From NCBI GenBank assembly GCA_034359265.1, contig CP136897.1, positions 33,405,501 through 33,469,500 of the forward strand: a stretch of 64,000 nucleotides of DNA. Direction: 5' to 3'. The notes beneath the pieces are model-generated. The model did not search any database. It was not told the origin of the DNA and saw only the letters and a program-made list of their open reading frames with translations. The stretch is from Canna indica (Eukaryota; Streptophyta; Magnoliopsida; Zingiberales; Cannaceae). Below are positions 46,071-57,679 of the stretch, one piece after another. The position numbers and the translations under genes are program-made. Every line of letters begins with the position of its first letter. The first letter of the stretch is position 1.

Positions 46071-46178
46071 CATACCAGCACTAACTCACCGGATCCCATC
46101 AGAACTCCGAAGTTAAGCGTGCTTCGGCAAGAGTAGTACTAGGATTGGTGACCCACTGGGAAGTCCTCGTGTTGTACC
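46071..46178 (+). pseudogene. 5'-truncated 5S rRNA gene
   Basis: Starts at position 10; same alleles as 44163 and 45758. Tandem with 45758 at 313 bp. Confidence 0.88.
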
Positions 46179-46547
46179 CTTTTTTTTTTACTGCCAATTT
46201 GATTGCACGACGATATCATTTTTTTTACCAATCTTTCTAACCAAACGTTAAGGACGGACGACGTCGTCGACAAAAAATTTGGCTGTCGATCGCCCGCGCG
46301 GGGCCCGCCGCAACCTCTTGGCCGGCTCGATCGACCAACCGAGCCGAAAAATTAAAATTCGTAAATAAATAAGAAATATAACATTTCAATTATTATTTTT
46401 CGTTTAAAACGGGCGTAACTCCGTGCATTATTGTCCGATTTCAGCTTTTCACGTGGCGCTAAAAGGCGCGCGAAGAGACGAAGAAAATGACCCCGAGCTA
46501 TCCCTCGGACGCTCACCCTTATTAGTCGACGATCAGAATTGCATCAT

Positions 46548-46664
46548 GGGTGCGATCATACCAGCACTAACGCACCGGATCCCATCAGAACTCCTAAGTT
46601 AAGCGTGCTTGGGCGAGAGTAGTACTAGGATGGGTGACCCCGTGGGAAGTCCTCGTGTTGCACC
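46548..46664 (+). rRNA. 5S rRNA gene
   Basis: Full length. Vs consensus: G48T, C95G. -1 is T. Confidence 0.95.
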
Positions 46665-47031
46665 TTTTTTTTTTACTACCTATTTGATTGCACGACGAGA
46701 TCATTTTTTTTACCAATCTTTCTAACCAAACATTAAGGACGGACGACGTCGTCGACATAAAATTTGGATGTCGATCGCCCGCGCAGGGCCCGCCGCAACC
46801 TCTACGGCCGGCTCGATCGACCAACCGATCCGAAAAATTAAAATTTGTAAATAAATAAGAAATATAACATTTCAATTATTATTTTTCGTTTAAAACGGGC
46901 GTAACTCCGTGCATTATTGTCCGATTTCAGCTTTTCACGTGGCGCTAAAAGGCGCGAAGAGACGAAGAAAATGACCCCGAGCTATCCCTCGGACGCTCAC
47001 CCATATTAGCCGACGATCAGAATTGCATCAT

Positions 47032-47148
47032 GGGTGCGATCATACCAGCACTAACGCACCGGATCCCATCGGAACTCCGAAGTTAAGCGTGCTTGGGCGA
47101 GAGTAGTACTAGGATGGGTGACCCCCTCGGAAGTCCTCGTGTTGCACC
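47032..47148 (+). rRNA. 5S rRNA gene lacking its adjacent terminator
   Basis: Vs consensus: A40G, G97C. Same 15-bp T-run deletion and 459-bp unit as 38423, but A40G links its 5' part to the 37939 type. Confidence 0.93.
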
Positions 47149-47490
47149 TATTTCATTGCACGACGAGATCTTTTTTTTTACCAATCTTTCTAACCAAACG
47201 TTAAGGACGGACGACGTTGTCGACATAAAATTTGGCGGTCGATCGCCCGCCGCAACCTCTACGGCTGGCTCGATCGACCAACCGACCCGAAAAATTAAAA
47301 TTTGTAAATAAATAAGAAAAATAAGATTTCAATTATTATTTTTCGTTTAAAACGGGCGTAACTCCGTGCATTATTGTTCGATTTCAGCTTTTCACGTGGC
47401 GCTAAAAGGCGCGCGAAGAGACGAAGAAAATGACCCCGAGCTATCCCTCGGACGCTCACCCTTATTAGCCGACGATCAGAAGTGCATGAT

Positions 47491-47607
47491 GGGTGCGATC
47501 ATACCACCACTAACGCACCGGATCCCATCAGAACTCCGAAGTTAAGCGTGCTTGGGTGAGAGTAGTACTAGGATGGGTGACCCCCTAGGAAGTCCTCGTG
47601 TTGCACC
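47491..47607 (+). rRNA. 5S rRNA gene
   Basis: Full length. Vs consensus: G17C, C67T, G97A. -1 is T. Confidence 0.94.
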
Positions 47608-47974
47608 TTTTTTTTTACTACCTATTTGATTGCACGACGAGATCATTTTTTTTCCAATCTTTCTAACCAAACGTTAAGGACGGACGACGTCGTCGACAAA
47701 AAATTTGGCTGTCGATCGCCCGCGCGGGGCCCGCCGTAACCTCTACGGCCGGCTCGATCGACCAACCGACCCGAAAAATTAAAATTTGTAAATAAATAAG
47801 AAAAATAACATTTCAATTATTATTTTTCGTTTAAAACGGGCGTAACTCCGTGCATTATTGTCCGATTTCAAATTTTCACGTGGCGCTAAAAGGCGCGCGA
47901 AGAGACGAAGAAAATGACCCCGAGCTATCCCTCGGACGCTCACCCTTATTAGCCGACGATCAGAATTGCATCAC

Positions 47975-48092
47975 GGGTGCGATCATACCAGCACTAACGC
48001 ACCGGATCCCATCAGAACTTTGAAGTTAACATTGCTTGGGCGAGAGTAGTACTAGGATGGGTGACCCCCCTGGGAAGTCCTCGTGTTGCACC
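47975..48092 (+). rRNA. 5S rRNA gene, 118 nt, box A altered
   Basis: One extra C in the 91-95 run. Also C46T, C47T, G56C, C57A, G58T, so box A reads GTTAACATTGC. Probably weak or inactive. Confidence 0.9.
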
Positions 48093-48294
48093 TTTTTTTT
48101 TACTACCTATTTGATTGCACGACGAGATCATTTTTTTTACCAATCTTTCTAACCAAACGTTAAGAACGGACGACGTCGTCGACATAAAATTTGGCTGTCG
48201 ATCCCCCGCGCGGGGCCCGCCGCAACCTCTACGGCCGGCTCGATCGACCAACCGACCCGAAAAATTAAAATTTGTAAATAAATAAAAAAAATAA

Positions 48295-48402
48295 CATACC
48301 AGCACTAACTCACCGAATCCCATCAGAACTCCGAAGTTAAGCGTGCTTCGGCGAGAGTAGTACTAGGATGGGTGACCCACTGGGAAGTCCTCGTGTTGTA
48401 CC
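48295..48402 (+). pseudogene. 5'-truncated 5S rRNA gene
   Basis: Starts at position 10. G25T, G31A, G64C, C94A, C114T. Confidence 0.88.
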
Positions 48403-48770
48403 TTTTTTTTTTACAACCAATTTGATTGCACGACGAGATCATTTTTTTCACCAATCTTTCTAACCAAACGTTAAGGACGGACGACGTCGTCGACATAAAA
48501 TTTGGCTGTCGATCGCCCGCGCGGGGCTCGCCGCAACCTCTACGGCCGGCTCGATCGACCAACCGACCCGAAAAATTAAAATTTGTAAATAAATAAGAAA
48601 TATATCATTTCAATTATTATTTTTCGTTTAAAACGGGCGTAACTCCGTGCATTATTGTCCGATTTCAGCTTTTCACGTGGCCTAAAAGGCGCGCGAAGAG
48701 ACGAAGAAAATGACCCCGAGCTATCCGTCGGACGCTCACCCTTATTAGCCGACGATCAGAATTGCATCAC

Positions 48771-48887
48771 GGGTGCGATCATACCAGCACTAACGCACCG
48801 GATCCCATTAGAACTCCTAAGTTAAGCGAGCTTGGGCGAGAGTAGTACTAGGATGGGTGACCCCGTGGGAAGTCCTCGTGTTGCACC
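48771..48887 (+). rRNA. 5S rRNA gene
   Basis: Full length. Vs consensus: C39T, G48T, T59A (box A), C95G. The downstream spacer switches to the central family. Confidence 0.94.
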
Positions 48888-49256
48888 TTTTTTTTTTACT
48901 ACCTATTTGATTGCACGACGAGATCATTTTTTTTACCAATCTTTCTAACCAAACGTTAAGGACGGACGACGTCGTCGCCATAAATCTTGGCTGTCGATCG
49001 CCCGCGCGGGGCCCGCCGCAACCTCTACTGCCGGCTCGATCGACCAACCGACCCAAAAAATTAAAATTTGTAAATAAATAAGAAAAATAACATTCTAATT
49101 ATTATTTTTCATTTAAAACTGGCGTAACTCCGTGCATTATTGTCCGATTTCAACTTTTCACGTGGCGGTGAAGGGCACGCGAAGAGACGAATAAAATGAC
49201 CCCGAGTTGTCCCTCGGACGCTCACCCTTATTAGCCGACGATCAGAAGTGCATGAC

Positions 49257-49373
49257 GGGTGCGATCATACTAGCACTAACGCACCGGATCCCATCAGAAC
49301 TCCGAAGTTAAGCGTGCTTGCGCGAGAGTGGTACTAGGATGGGTGACCCCTTGGGAAGTCCTCGTGTTGCACT
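49257..49373 (+). rRNA. 5S rRNA gene of central-family type
   Basis: Vs consensus: C15T, G65C, A74G, C95T, C117T, the allele set typical of 11-27 kb, here isolated in the right-hand region. Confidence 0.93.
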
Positions 49374-49741
49374 TGTTTTTTTACTACCTATTTGATTGCA
49401 CGACGAGATCATTTTTTTTACCAATCTTTCTAACCAAACGTTAAGGACGGACGATGTCGTCGCCATAAATCTTGGCTGTCGATCGCCCGCGCGGGGCCCG
49501 CCGCAACCTCTACTGCCGGCTCGATCGACCAACCGACCCGAAAAATTAAAATTTGTAAATAAATAAGAAAAATAACATTCTAATTATTATTTTTCATTTA
49601 AAACGGGCGTAACTCCGTGCATTATTGTCCGATTTCAACTTTTCACGTGGCGGTGAAAGGCACGCGAAGAGACGAAGAAAATGACCCCGAGTTGTCCCTC
49701 GGACGCTCACCCTTATTAGCCGACGATCAGAAGTGCATCAA

Positions 49742-49858
49742 GGGTGCGATCATACCATCACTAACGCACCGGATCCCATCAGAACTCCGAAGTTAAGCGT
49801 GCTTGGGCGAGAGTAGTACTAGGATGGGTGACCCCCTCGGAAGCCCTCGTGTTGCACC
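49742..49858 (+). rRNA. 5S rRNA gene lacking its adjacent terminator
   Basis: Vs consensus: G17T, G97C, T103C. -1 is A. 15-bp T-run deletion as 38423 (followed by TACTTCATTG). Confidence 0.93.
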
Positions 49859-50200
49859 TACTTCATTGCACGACGAGATCTTTTTTTTTACCAATCTTTC
49901 TAACCAAACGTTAAGGACGGACGACGTTGTCGACATAAAATTTGGCGGTCGATCGCCCGCCGCAACCTCTACGGCTGGCTCGATCGACCAACCGACCCGA
50001 AAAATTAAAATTTGTAAATAAATAAGAAAAATAACATTTCAATTATTATTTTTCGTTTAAAACGGGCGTAACTCCGTGCATTATTGTTCGATTTCAGCTT
50101 TTCACGTGGCGCTAAAAGGCGCGCGAAGAGACGAAGAAAATGACCCCGAGCTATCCCTCGGACGCTCACCCTTATTAGCCGACGATCAGAATTGCATGAT

Positions 50201-50317
50201 GGGTGCGATCATACCACCACTAACGCACCAGATCCCATCAGAACTCCGTAGTTAAGCGTGCTTGGGTGAGAGTAGTACTAGGATGGGTGACCCCCTAGGA
50301 AGTCCTCGTGTTGCACC
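50201..50317 (+). rRNA. 5S rRNA gene
   Basis: Full length. Vs consensus: G17C, G30A, A49T, C67T, G97A. -1 is T. The following spacer has the 42-bp deletion. Confidence 0.93.
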
Positions 50318-50422
50318 TTTTTTTTTACTACCAATTTGATTGCACGACGAGATCCTTTTTTTTACCAATCTTTCTAACCAAACGTTAAGGACGGACGACG
50401 TCGTCGACATAAAATTTGGCTG

Positions 50423-50429
50423 TCGATCG
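50423..50429 (+). other. 42-bp spacer deletion at TCGATCG
   Basis: The CG-rich block between two TCGATCG repeats is removed, giving TGTCGATCGACC and a 443-bp unit, the only one of this size. Confidence 0.85.
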
Positions 50430-50643
50430 ACCAACCGACCCAAAAAATTAAAATTTGTAAATAAATAAGAAAAATAACATTTCAATTATTATTTTTCGTT
50501 TAAAACGGGCGTAACTCCGTGCATTATTGTCCGATTTCAGCTTTTCACGTGGCGCTAAAAGGCGCGCGAAGAGACGAAGAAAATGACCCCGAGCTATCCC
50601 TCAGACGCTCACCCTTATTGGCCGACGATCAGAATTGCATGAC

Positions 50644-50760
50644 GGGTGCGATCATACCAGTACTAATGCACCGGATCCCATCAGAACTCCGAAGTTAAGC
50701 GTGCTTGGGCGAGGGTAGTACTAGGATCGGTGACCCCTTGGGAAGTCCTCGTGTTGCACC
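50644..50760 (+). rRNA. 5S rRNA gene
   Basis: Full length. Vs consensus: C18T, C24T, A71G, G85C (box C), C95T. Confidence 0.93.
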
Positions 50761-51128
50761 TTTTTTTTTACTACCTATTTGATTGCATGACGAGATCATT
50801 TTTTTTACCAATCTTTCTAACCAAACGTTAAGGACGGACGACATCGTCGACATAAAATTTGGCTGTCGATCGCCCGCGCGGGGCCCGCCGCAACCTCTAC
50901 GGCCGGCTCGATCGACCAACCGATCCGAAAAATTAAAATTTATAAATAAATAAGAAATATAACATTTCAATTATTATTTTTCGTTTTAAACGGGCGTAAC
51001 TCCGTGCATTATTGTCCGATTTCACCTTTTCACGTGGCGCTAAAAGGTGCGCGAAGAGACGAAGAAAATGACCCCGAGCTATCCCTCGGACGCTCACCCT
51101 TATTAGCCGACGATCAGAAGTGCATGAC

Positions 51129-51245
51129 GGGTGCGATCAATCCAGCACTAACGCACCGGATCCCATCAGAACTCCGAAGTTAAGCGTGCTTGGGCGAGAG
51201 TAGTACTAGGATGGGTGACCCCTTGGGAAGTCCTCGTGTTGCACC
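51129..51245 (+). rRNA. 5S rRNA gene
   Basis: Full length. Vs consensus: T12A, A13T, C95T. Confidence 0.94.
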
Positions 51246-51613
51246 TTTTTTTTTACTACCTATTTGATTGCACGACGAGATCATTTTTTTTACCAATCTT
51301 TCTAACCAAACGTTAAGGACGGACGACGTCGTCGACATAAAAATTGGCTGTGGATCGCCCGCGCGGGGCCCGCCGCAACCTCTACGGCCGGCTCGATCGA
51401 CCAACCGATCCGAAAAACTAAAATTTGTAAATAAATAAGAAATATAACATTTCAATTATTATTTTTCGTTTTAAACGGGCGTAACTCCGTGCATTATTGT
51501 CCGATTTCACCTTTTCACGTGGCGCTAAAAGGTGCGCGAAGAGACGAAGAAAATGACCCCGAGCTATCCCTCGGACGCTCACCCTTATTAGCCGACGATC
51601 AGAAGTGCATCAC

Positions 51614-51730
51614 GGGTGCGATCATACCAGCACTAACGCACCGGATCTCATCAGAACTCTGAATTTAAGCGTGCTTGTGCGAGAGTAGTACTAGGATGGG
51701 TCACCCCCTGGGAAGTACTCGTGTTGCACC
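51614..51730 (+). rRNA. 5S rRNA gene, full-length relative of one truncated lineage
   Basis: Vs consensus: C35T, C47T, G51T, G65T, G89C, C104A. C35T/C47T/G51T are the marker alleles of the 5'-truncated copies at 1739, 55323, 56603 and 59335, here with an intact start and promoter region. Confidence 0.93.
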
Positions 51731-52097
51731 TTTTTTTTTACTACCAATTTGATTGCACGACGAGATCATTTTTTTTACCAATCTTTCTAACCAAACGTTA
51801 AGGACGGACGACGTCGTCGACATAAAATTTGGCTGTCGATCGCCCGCGCGGGGCCCACCGCAAACTCTACGGCCGGCTCGATCGACCAATCGACCCGAAA
51901 AATTAAATTTGTAAATAAATAAGAAATATAACATTTCAAGTATTATTTTTCGTTTAAAACGGGCGTAACTCCGTGCATTATTGTCCGATTTCAGCTTTTC
52001 ACGTGGCGCTAAAAGGCGCGCCAAGAGACGAAGAAAATGACCCCGAGCTATCCCTCGGACGCTCACCCTTATTAGCCGACGATCAGAATTGCATCAC

Positions 52098-52214
52098 GAG
52101 TGCGATCATACCAGCACTAACGCACCGGATCCCATCAGAACTCCGAAGTTTAGCGTGCTTGCGCGAGAGTAGTACTATGATGGGTGACCCCCTGGGAAGT
52201 CCTCGTGTTGCACC
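52098..52214 (+). rRNA. 5S rRNA gene
   Basis: Full length. Vs consensus: G2A, A54T (box A), G65C, G81T (box C). Corresponds to the gene cut at the left edge. Confidence 0.93.
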
Positions 52215-52700
52215 TTTTGTTTTACTACCTATTTGATTGCACGACGAGATCATTTTTTTTAGCAATCTTTCTAACCAAACGTTAAGGACGGACGACGTCA
52301 TCGACATAAAATTTGGTTGTCGATCGCCCGCGCGGGGCCCGCCGCAACCTCTACGGCCGGCTCGTTCGACCAACCGGCCCGAAAAATTAAAATTTGTAAA
52401 TAAATAAGAAAAATAACATATCATTTATTATTTTTCGTTTAAAACGGGCGTAACTTCGTGCATCATTGTTCGATTTCATCTTTTCACGTGGCGCTAAAAG
52501 GCGCGCGAAGAGACGAAGAAAATCACCCCGAGCTATCCCTCGGACGCTCAACCTTATTAGCCGACGATCAGAAGTGCACGACGAGTGCGATCATACCAGC
52601 ACTAACGCACCGGATCCCATCAGAACTCCGAAGTTAAGCGTGCTTGGGCGAGAGTAGTACTATGATGGGTGACCCCCTGGGAAGTCCTCGTGTTGCCCCT
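52134..52700 (+). repeat. Long-range relative of the window start (offset 52,133 bp)
   Basis: The unit at 1-566 and this unit share CATCATTGT, TTTCATCTTTTC, AAAATCACC and GCTCAACC in the spacer plus G81T-type genes, all rare elsewhere. Confidence 0.75.
52583..52699 (+). rRNA. 5S rRNA gene
   Basis: Full length. Vs consensus: G2A, G81T, A115C. Long-range partner of 450. Confidence 0.94.
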
Positions 52701-53064
52701 TTTTTTTTACTACCTATTTGATTGCACGACGAGATCATTTTTTTTACCAATCTTTCTAACCAAACGTTAAAGACGGACGACGTCGACATAAAATTTGGCT
52801 GTCGATCGCCCGCGCGGGGCCCGCCGCAACCTCTACGGCCGGCTCAATCGACCAACCGATCCGAAAAATTAAAATTTGTAAATAAATAAGAAATATAACA
52901 TTTCAATTATTATTTTTCGTTTAAAACGGGCGTAACTCCGTGCATTATTGTCCGATTTCACCTTTTCAAGTGGCGCTAAAAGGCGCGCGAAGAGATGAAG
53001 AAAATGACCCCGAGCTATCCCTCGGACGCTCACCCTTATTAGACGACGATCAGAAGTGCATCAC

Positions 53065-53180
53065 GGTTGCGATCATACCAGCACTAACGCACCGGATCCC
53101 ATCGGAACTCCGAAGTTAAGCGTGCTTGGGCGAGAGTAGTACTAGGATGGGTGACCCCTGGGAAGTCCTCGTGTTGCACC
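53065..53180 (+). rRNA. 5S rRNA gene, 116 nt
   Basis: G3T, A40G, one C missing at 91-95; third copy of the 37939/41134 unit, with the same upstream TTTTCAAGTGG marker. Confidence 0.92.
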
Positions 53181-53548
53181 TTTTTTTTAACTACCTATTC
53201 GATTGCACGACGAGATCATTTTTTTTACCAATCTTTCTAACCAAACGTTAAGGACGGACGACGTCGTCGACATAAAATTTGGCTGTCGATCGCCCGCGCG
53301 GGGCCCGCCGCATCCTCTACGGCCGGCTCGATCGACCAACCGATCCGAAAAATTAAAATTTATAAATAAATAAGAAATATAACATTTCAATTATTATTTT
53401 TCGTTTTAAACGGGCGTAACTCCGTGCATTATTGTCCGATTTCACCTTTTCACGTGGCGCTAAAAGGTGCGCGAAGAGACGAAGAAAATGACCCCGAGCT
53501 ATCCCTCGGACGCTCACCCTTATTAGCCGACGATCAGAAGTGCATGAC

Positions 53549-53665
53549 GGGTGCGATCATACCAGCACTAACGCACCGGATCCCATCAGAACTCCGAAGT
53601 TAAGCGAGCTTGGGCGAGAGTAGTACTAGGATGGGTGACCCCCTGGGAAGTCCTCGTGTTGCACC
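53549..53665 (+). rRNA. 5S rRNA gene
   Basis: Single difference from consensus: T59A in box A. Confidence 0.95.
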
Positions 53666-54032
53666 TTTTTTTTTACTACCTATTTGTTTGCACGACGAGA
53701 TCATTTTTTTTACCAATCTTTCTAACCAAACGTTAAGGACGGACGACGTCGTCGACATAAAATTTGGCTGTCGATCGCCCGCTCGGGGCCCACCGCAAAC
53801 TCTACGGCCGGCTCGATCGACCAACCGACCCGAAAAATTAAATTTGTAAATAAATAAGAAATATAACATTTCAATTATTATTTTTCGTTTAAAACGGGCG
53901 TAACTCCGTGCATTATTGTCCGATTTCAGCTTTTCACGTGGCACTAAAAGGCGCGCGAAGAGACGAAGAAAATGACCCCGAGCTATCCCTCGGACGCTCA
54001 CCCTTATTAGCCGACGATCAGAATTGCATCAT

Positions 54033-54149
54033 GGGTGCGATCATACCAGCACTAACGCACCGGATCCCATCAGAACTCCTAAGTTAAGCGTGCTTGGGCG
54101 AGAGTAGTACTAGGATGGGTGACCCCGTGGGAAGTCCTCATGTTGCACC
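54033..54149 (+). rRNA. 5S rRNA gene
   Basis: Full length. Vs consensus: G48T, C95G, G108A. -1 is T. Confidence 0.94.
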
Positions 54150-54517
54150 TTTTTTTTTTACTACCTATTTGATTGCACGACGAGATCATTTTTTTTACCA
54201 ATCTTTCTAACCAAACGTTAAGGACGGACGACGTCGTCGACATAAAATTTGGCTGTCGATCGCCCGCGCAGGGCCCGCCGCAACCTCTACGGCCGGCTCG
54301 ATCGACCAACCGATCCGAAAAATTAAAATTTGTAAATAAATAAGAAATATAACATTTCAATTATTATTTTTCGTTTAAAACGGGCGTAACTCCGTGCATT
54401 ATTGTCCGATTTCAGCTTTTCACGTGGCCTAAAAGGCGCGCGAAGAGACGAAGAAAATGACCCCGAGCTATCCCTCGGACGCTCACCCTTATTAGCCGAC
54501 GATCAGAATTGCATCAT

Positions 54518-54634
54518 GGGTGCGATCATACCAGCTCTAACGCACCGGATCCCATCAGAACTCTGAAGTTAAGCGTGCTTGGGCGAGAGTAGTACTAGGA
54601 TGGGTGACCCCGTGGGAAGTCCTCGTGTTGCACC
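54518..54634 (+). rRNA. 5S rRNA gene
   Basis: Full length. Vs consensus: A19T, C47T, C95G. -1 is T. Confidence 0.94.
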
Positions 54635-55003
54635 TTTTTTTTTTACTACATATTTGATTGCACGACGAGATCATTTTTTTTACCAATCTTTCAAACCAAA
54701 CGTTAAGGACGGACGACGTCGTCGACATAAAATTTGGATGTCGATCGCCCGCGCAGGGCCCGCCGCAACCTCTACGGCCGGCTCGATCGACCAACCGATC
54801 CGAAAAATTAAAATTTGTAAATAAATAAGAAATATAACATTTCAATTATTATTTTTCGTTTAAAACGGGCGTAACTCCGTGCATTATTGTCCGATTTCAG
54901 CTTTTCACGTGGCGCTAAAAGGCGCGCGAAGAGACGAAGAAAATGACCCCGAGCTATCCCTCGGACACTCACCCTTATTAGCCGACGATCAGAAGTGCAT
55001 CAC

Positions 55004-55120
55004 GGGTGCGATCATACCAGCACTAACGCACCGGATCCCATCAGAACTCCGAAGTTAAGCGAGCTTGGGCGAGAGTAGTACTAGGATGGGTGACCCCCTG
55101 GGAAGTCCTCGTGTTGCACC
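55004..55120 (+). rRNA. 5S rRNA gene
   Basis: Single difference from consensus: T59A. First unit of the right-hand higher-order repeat. Confidence 0.95.
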
Positions 55121-55322
55121 TTTTTTTTTACTACCTATTTGATTGCACGACGAGATCATTTTTTTTACCAATCTTTCTAACCAAACGTTAAGGACGGACG
55201 ACGTCGTCGACATAAAATTTGGCTGTCGATCGCCCGCGCGGGGCCTGCCGCAACCTCTACGGCCGGCTCGATCGACCATCCGACCCGAAAAATTAAAATT
55301 TGTAAATAAATAAGAGAAATAA

Positions 55323-55430
55323 CATACCAGCACTAACGCACCGGATCTCATCAGAACTCTGAATTTAAGCGTGCTTGGGCGAGAGTAGTACTAGGATGGG
55401 TGACCCCCTGGGAAGTCCTCGTGTTGCACC
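55323..55430 (+). pseudogene. 5'-truncated 5S rRNA gene
   Basis: Starts at position 10 after AATAACAT. C35T, C47T, G51T. Confidence 0.88.
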
Positions 55431-55798
55431 TTTTTTTTTTACTACCAATTTGATTGCACGACGAGATCATTTTTTTTACCAATCTTTCTAACCAAACGTT
55501 AAGGACGGACGACGTCGTCGACATAAAATTTGGCTGTCGATCGCCCGCGCGGGGCCCACCGCAAACTCTACGGTCGGCTCGATCGACCAACCGACCCGAA
55601 AAATTAAATTTGTAAATAAATAAGAAATATAACATTTCAATTATTATTTTTCGTTTAAAACGGGCGTACCTCCGTGCATTATTGTCCGATTTCAGCTTTT
55701 CACGTGGCACTAAAAGGCGCGCGAAGAGACGAAGAAAATGACCCCGAGCTATCCCTCGGACGCTCACCCTTATTAGCCGACGATCAGAATTGCATCAT

Positions 55799-55915
55799 GG
55801 GTGCGATCATACCAGCACTAACGCACCGGATCCCATCAAAACTCCTAAGTTAAGCGTGCTTGGGCGAGAGTAGTACTAGGATGGGTGACCCCGTGGGAAG
55901 TCCTCGTGTTGCACC
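55799..55915 (+). rRNA. 5S rRNA gene
   Basis: Full length. Vs consensus: G41A, G48T, C95G. -1 is T. Confidence 0.94.
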
Positions 55916-56283
55916 TTTTTTTTTTACTACCTATTTGATTGCACGACGAGATCATTTTTTTTACCAATCTTTCTAACCAAACGTTAAGGACGGACGACGT
56001 CGTCTACATAAAATTTGGCTGTCGATCGCCCGCGCAGGGCCCGCCGCAACCTCTACGGCCGGCTCGATCGACCAACCGATCCGAAAAATTAAAATTTGTA
56101 AATAAATAAGAAATATAACATTTCAATTATTATTTTTCGTTTAAAACGGGCGTAACTCCGTGCATTATTGTCCGATTTCAGCTTTTCACGTGGCCTAAAA
56201 GGCGCGCGAAGAGACGAAGAAAATGACCCCGAGCTATCCCTCGGACGCTCACCCTTATTAGCCGACGATCAGAAGTGCATAAC

Positions 56284-56400
56284 GGGTGCGATCATACCAG
56301 CACTAACGCACCGGATCCCATCAGAACTCCGAAGTTAAGCGAGCTTGGGCGAGAGTAGTACTAGGATGGGTGACCCCTTGGGAAGTCCTCGTGTTGCACC
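56284..56400 (+). rRNA. 5S rRNA gene
   Basis: Full length. Vs consensus: T59A, C95T. Confidence 0.95.
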
Positions 56401-56602
56401 TTTTTTTTTACTACCTATTTGATTGCACGACGAGATCATTTTTTTTACCAATCTTTCTAACCAAACGTTAAGGACGGACGACGTCGTCGACATAAAATTT
56501 GGCTGTCGATCGCCCGCGCGGGGCCTGCCGCAACCTCTACGGCCGGCTCGATCGACCAACCGACCCGAAAAATTAAAATTTGTAAATAAATAAGAGAAAT
56601 AA

Positions 56603-56710
56603 CATACCAGCACTAACGCACCGGATCTCATCAAAACTCTGAATTTAAGCGTGCTTGGGCGAGAGTAGTACTAGGATGGGTGACCCCCTGGGAAATCCTC
56701 GTGTTGCACC
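56603..56710 (+). pseudogene. 5'-truncated 5S rRNA gene
   Basis: Starts at position 10. C35T, G41A, C47T, G51T, G102A. Confidence 0.88.
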
Positions 56711-57078
56711 TTTTTTTTTTACTACCAATTTGATTGCACGACGAGATCATTTTTTTTACCAATCTTTCTAACCAAACGTTAAGGACGGACGACGTCGTCG
56801 ACATAAAATTTGGCTGTCGATCGCCCGCGCGGGGCCCACCGCAGACTCTACGGTCGGCTCGATCGACCAACCGACCCGAAAAATTAAATTTGTAAATAAA
56901 TAAGAAATATAACATTTCAATTATTATTTTTCGTTTAAAACGGGCGTAACTCCGTGCATTATTGTCCGATTTCAGCTTTTCACGTGGCACTAAAAGGCGC
57001 GCGAAGAGACGAAGAAAATGACCCCGAGCTATCCCTCGGACGCTCACCCTTATTAGCCGACGATCAGAATTGCATCAT

Positions 57079-57195
57079 GGGTGCGATCATACCAGCACTA
57101 ATGCACCGGATCCCATCAAAACTCCTAAGTTAAGCGTGCTTGGGCGAGAGTAGTACTAGGATGGGTGACCCCGTGGGAAGTCCTCGTGTTGCACC
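57079..57195 (+). rRNA. 5S rRNA gene
   Basis: Full length. Vs consensus: C24T, G41A, G48T, C95G. -1 is T. Confidence 0.94.
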
Positions 57196-57562
57196 TTTTT
57201 TTTTACTACCTATTTGATTGCACGACGAGATCATTTTTTTTACCAATCTTTCTAACCAAACGTTAAGGACGGACGACGTCGTCGACATAAAATTTGGCTG
57301 TCGATCGCCCGCGCAGGGCCCGCCGCAACCTCTACGGCCGGCTCGACCGACCAACCGATCCGAAAAATTAAAATTTGTAAATAAATAAGAAATATAACAT
57401 TTCAATTATTATTTTTCGTTTAAAACGGGCGTAACTCCGTGCATTATTGTCCGATTTCAGCTTTTCACGTGGCCTAAAAGGCGCGCGAAGAGACGAAGAA
57501 AATGACCTCGAGCTATCCCTCGGACGCTCACCCTTATTAGCCGACGATCAGAATTGCATCAA

Positions 57563-57679
57563 GGGTGTGATCATACTAGCACTAACGCACCGGATCCCAT
57601 CAGAACTCCTAAGTTAAGCGTGCTTGGGCGAGAGTAGTACTAGGATGGGTGACCCCGTGGGAAGTCCTCGTGTTGCACC
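57563..57679 (+). rRNA. 5S rRNA gene
   Basis: Full length. Vs consensus: C6T, C15T, G48T, C95G. -1 is A. Confidence 0.93.

Larger units (their letters stand above)
42881..46178 (+). repeat. Block duplication including truncated genes (1595 bp offset)
   Basis: Genes at 42881, 43357, 43843 and 44163 recur at 44476, 44952, 45438 and 45758; a further 313-bp unit follows at 46071. Three of the first four gene copies after 45.7 kb back to 44.1 kb are truncated. Confidence 0.87.
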
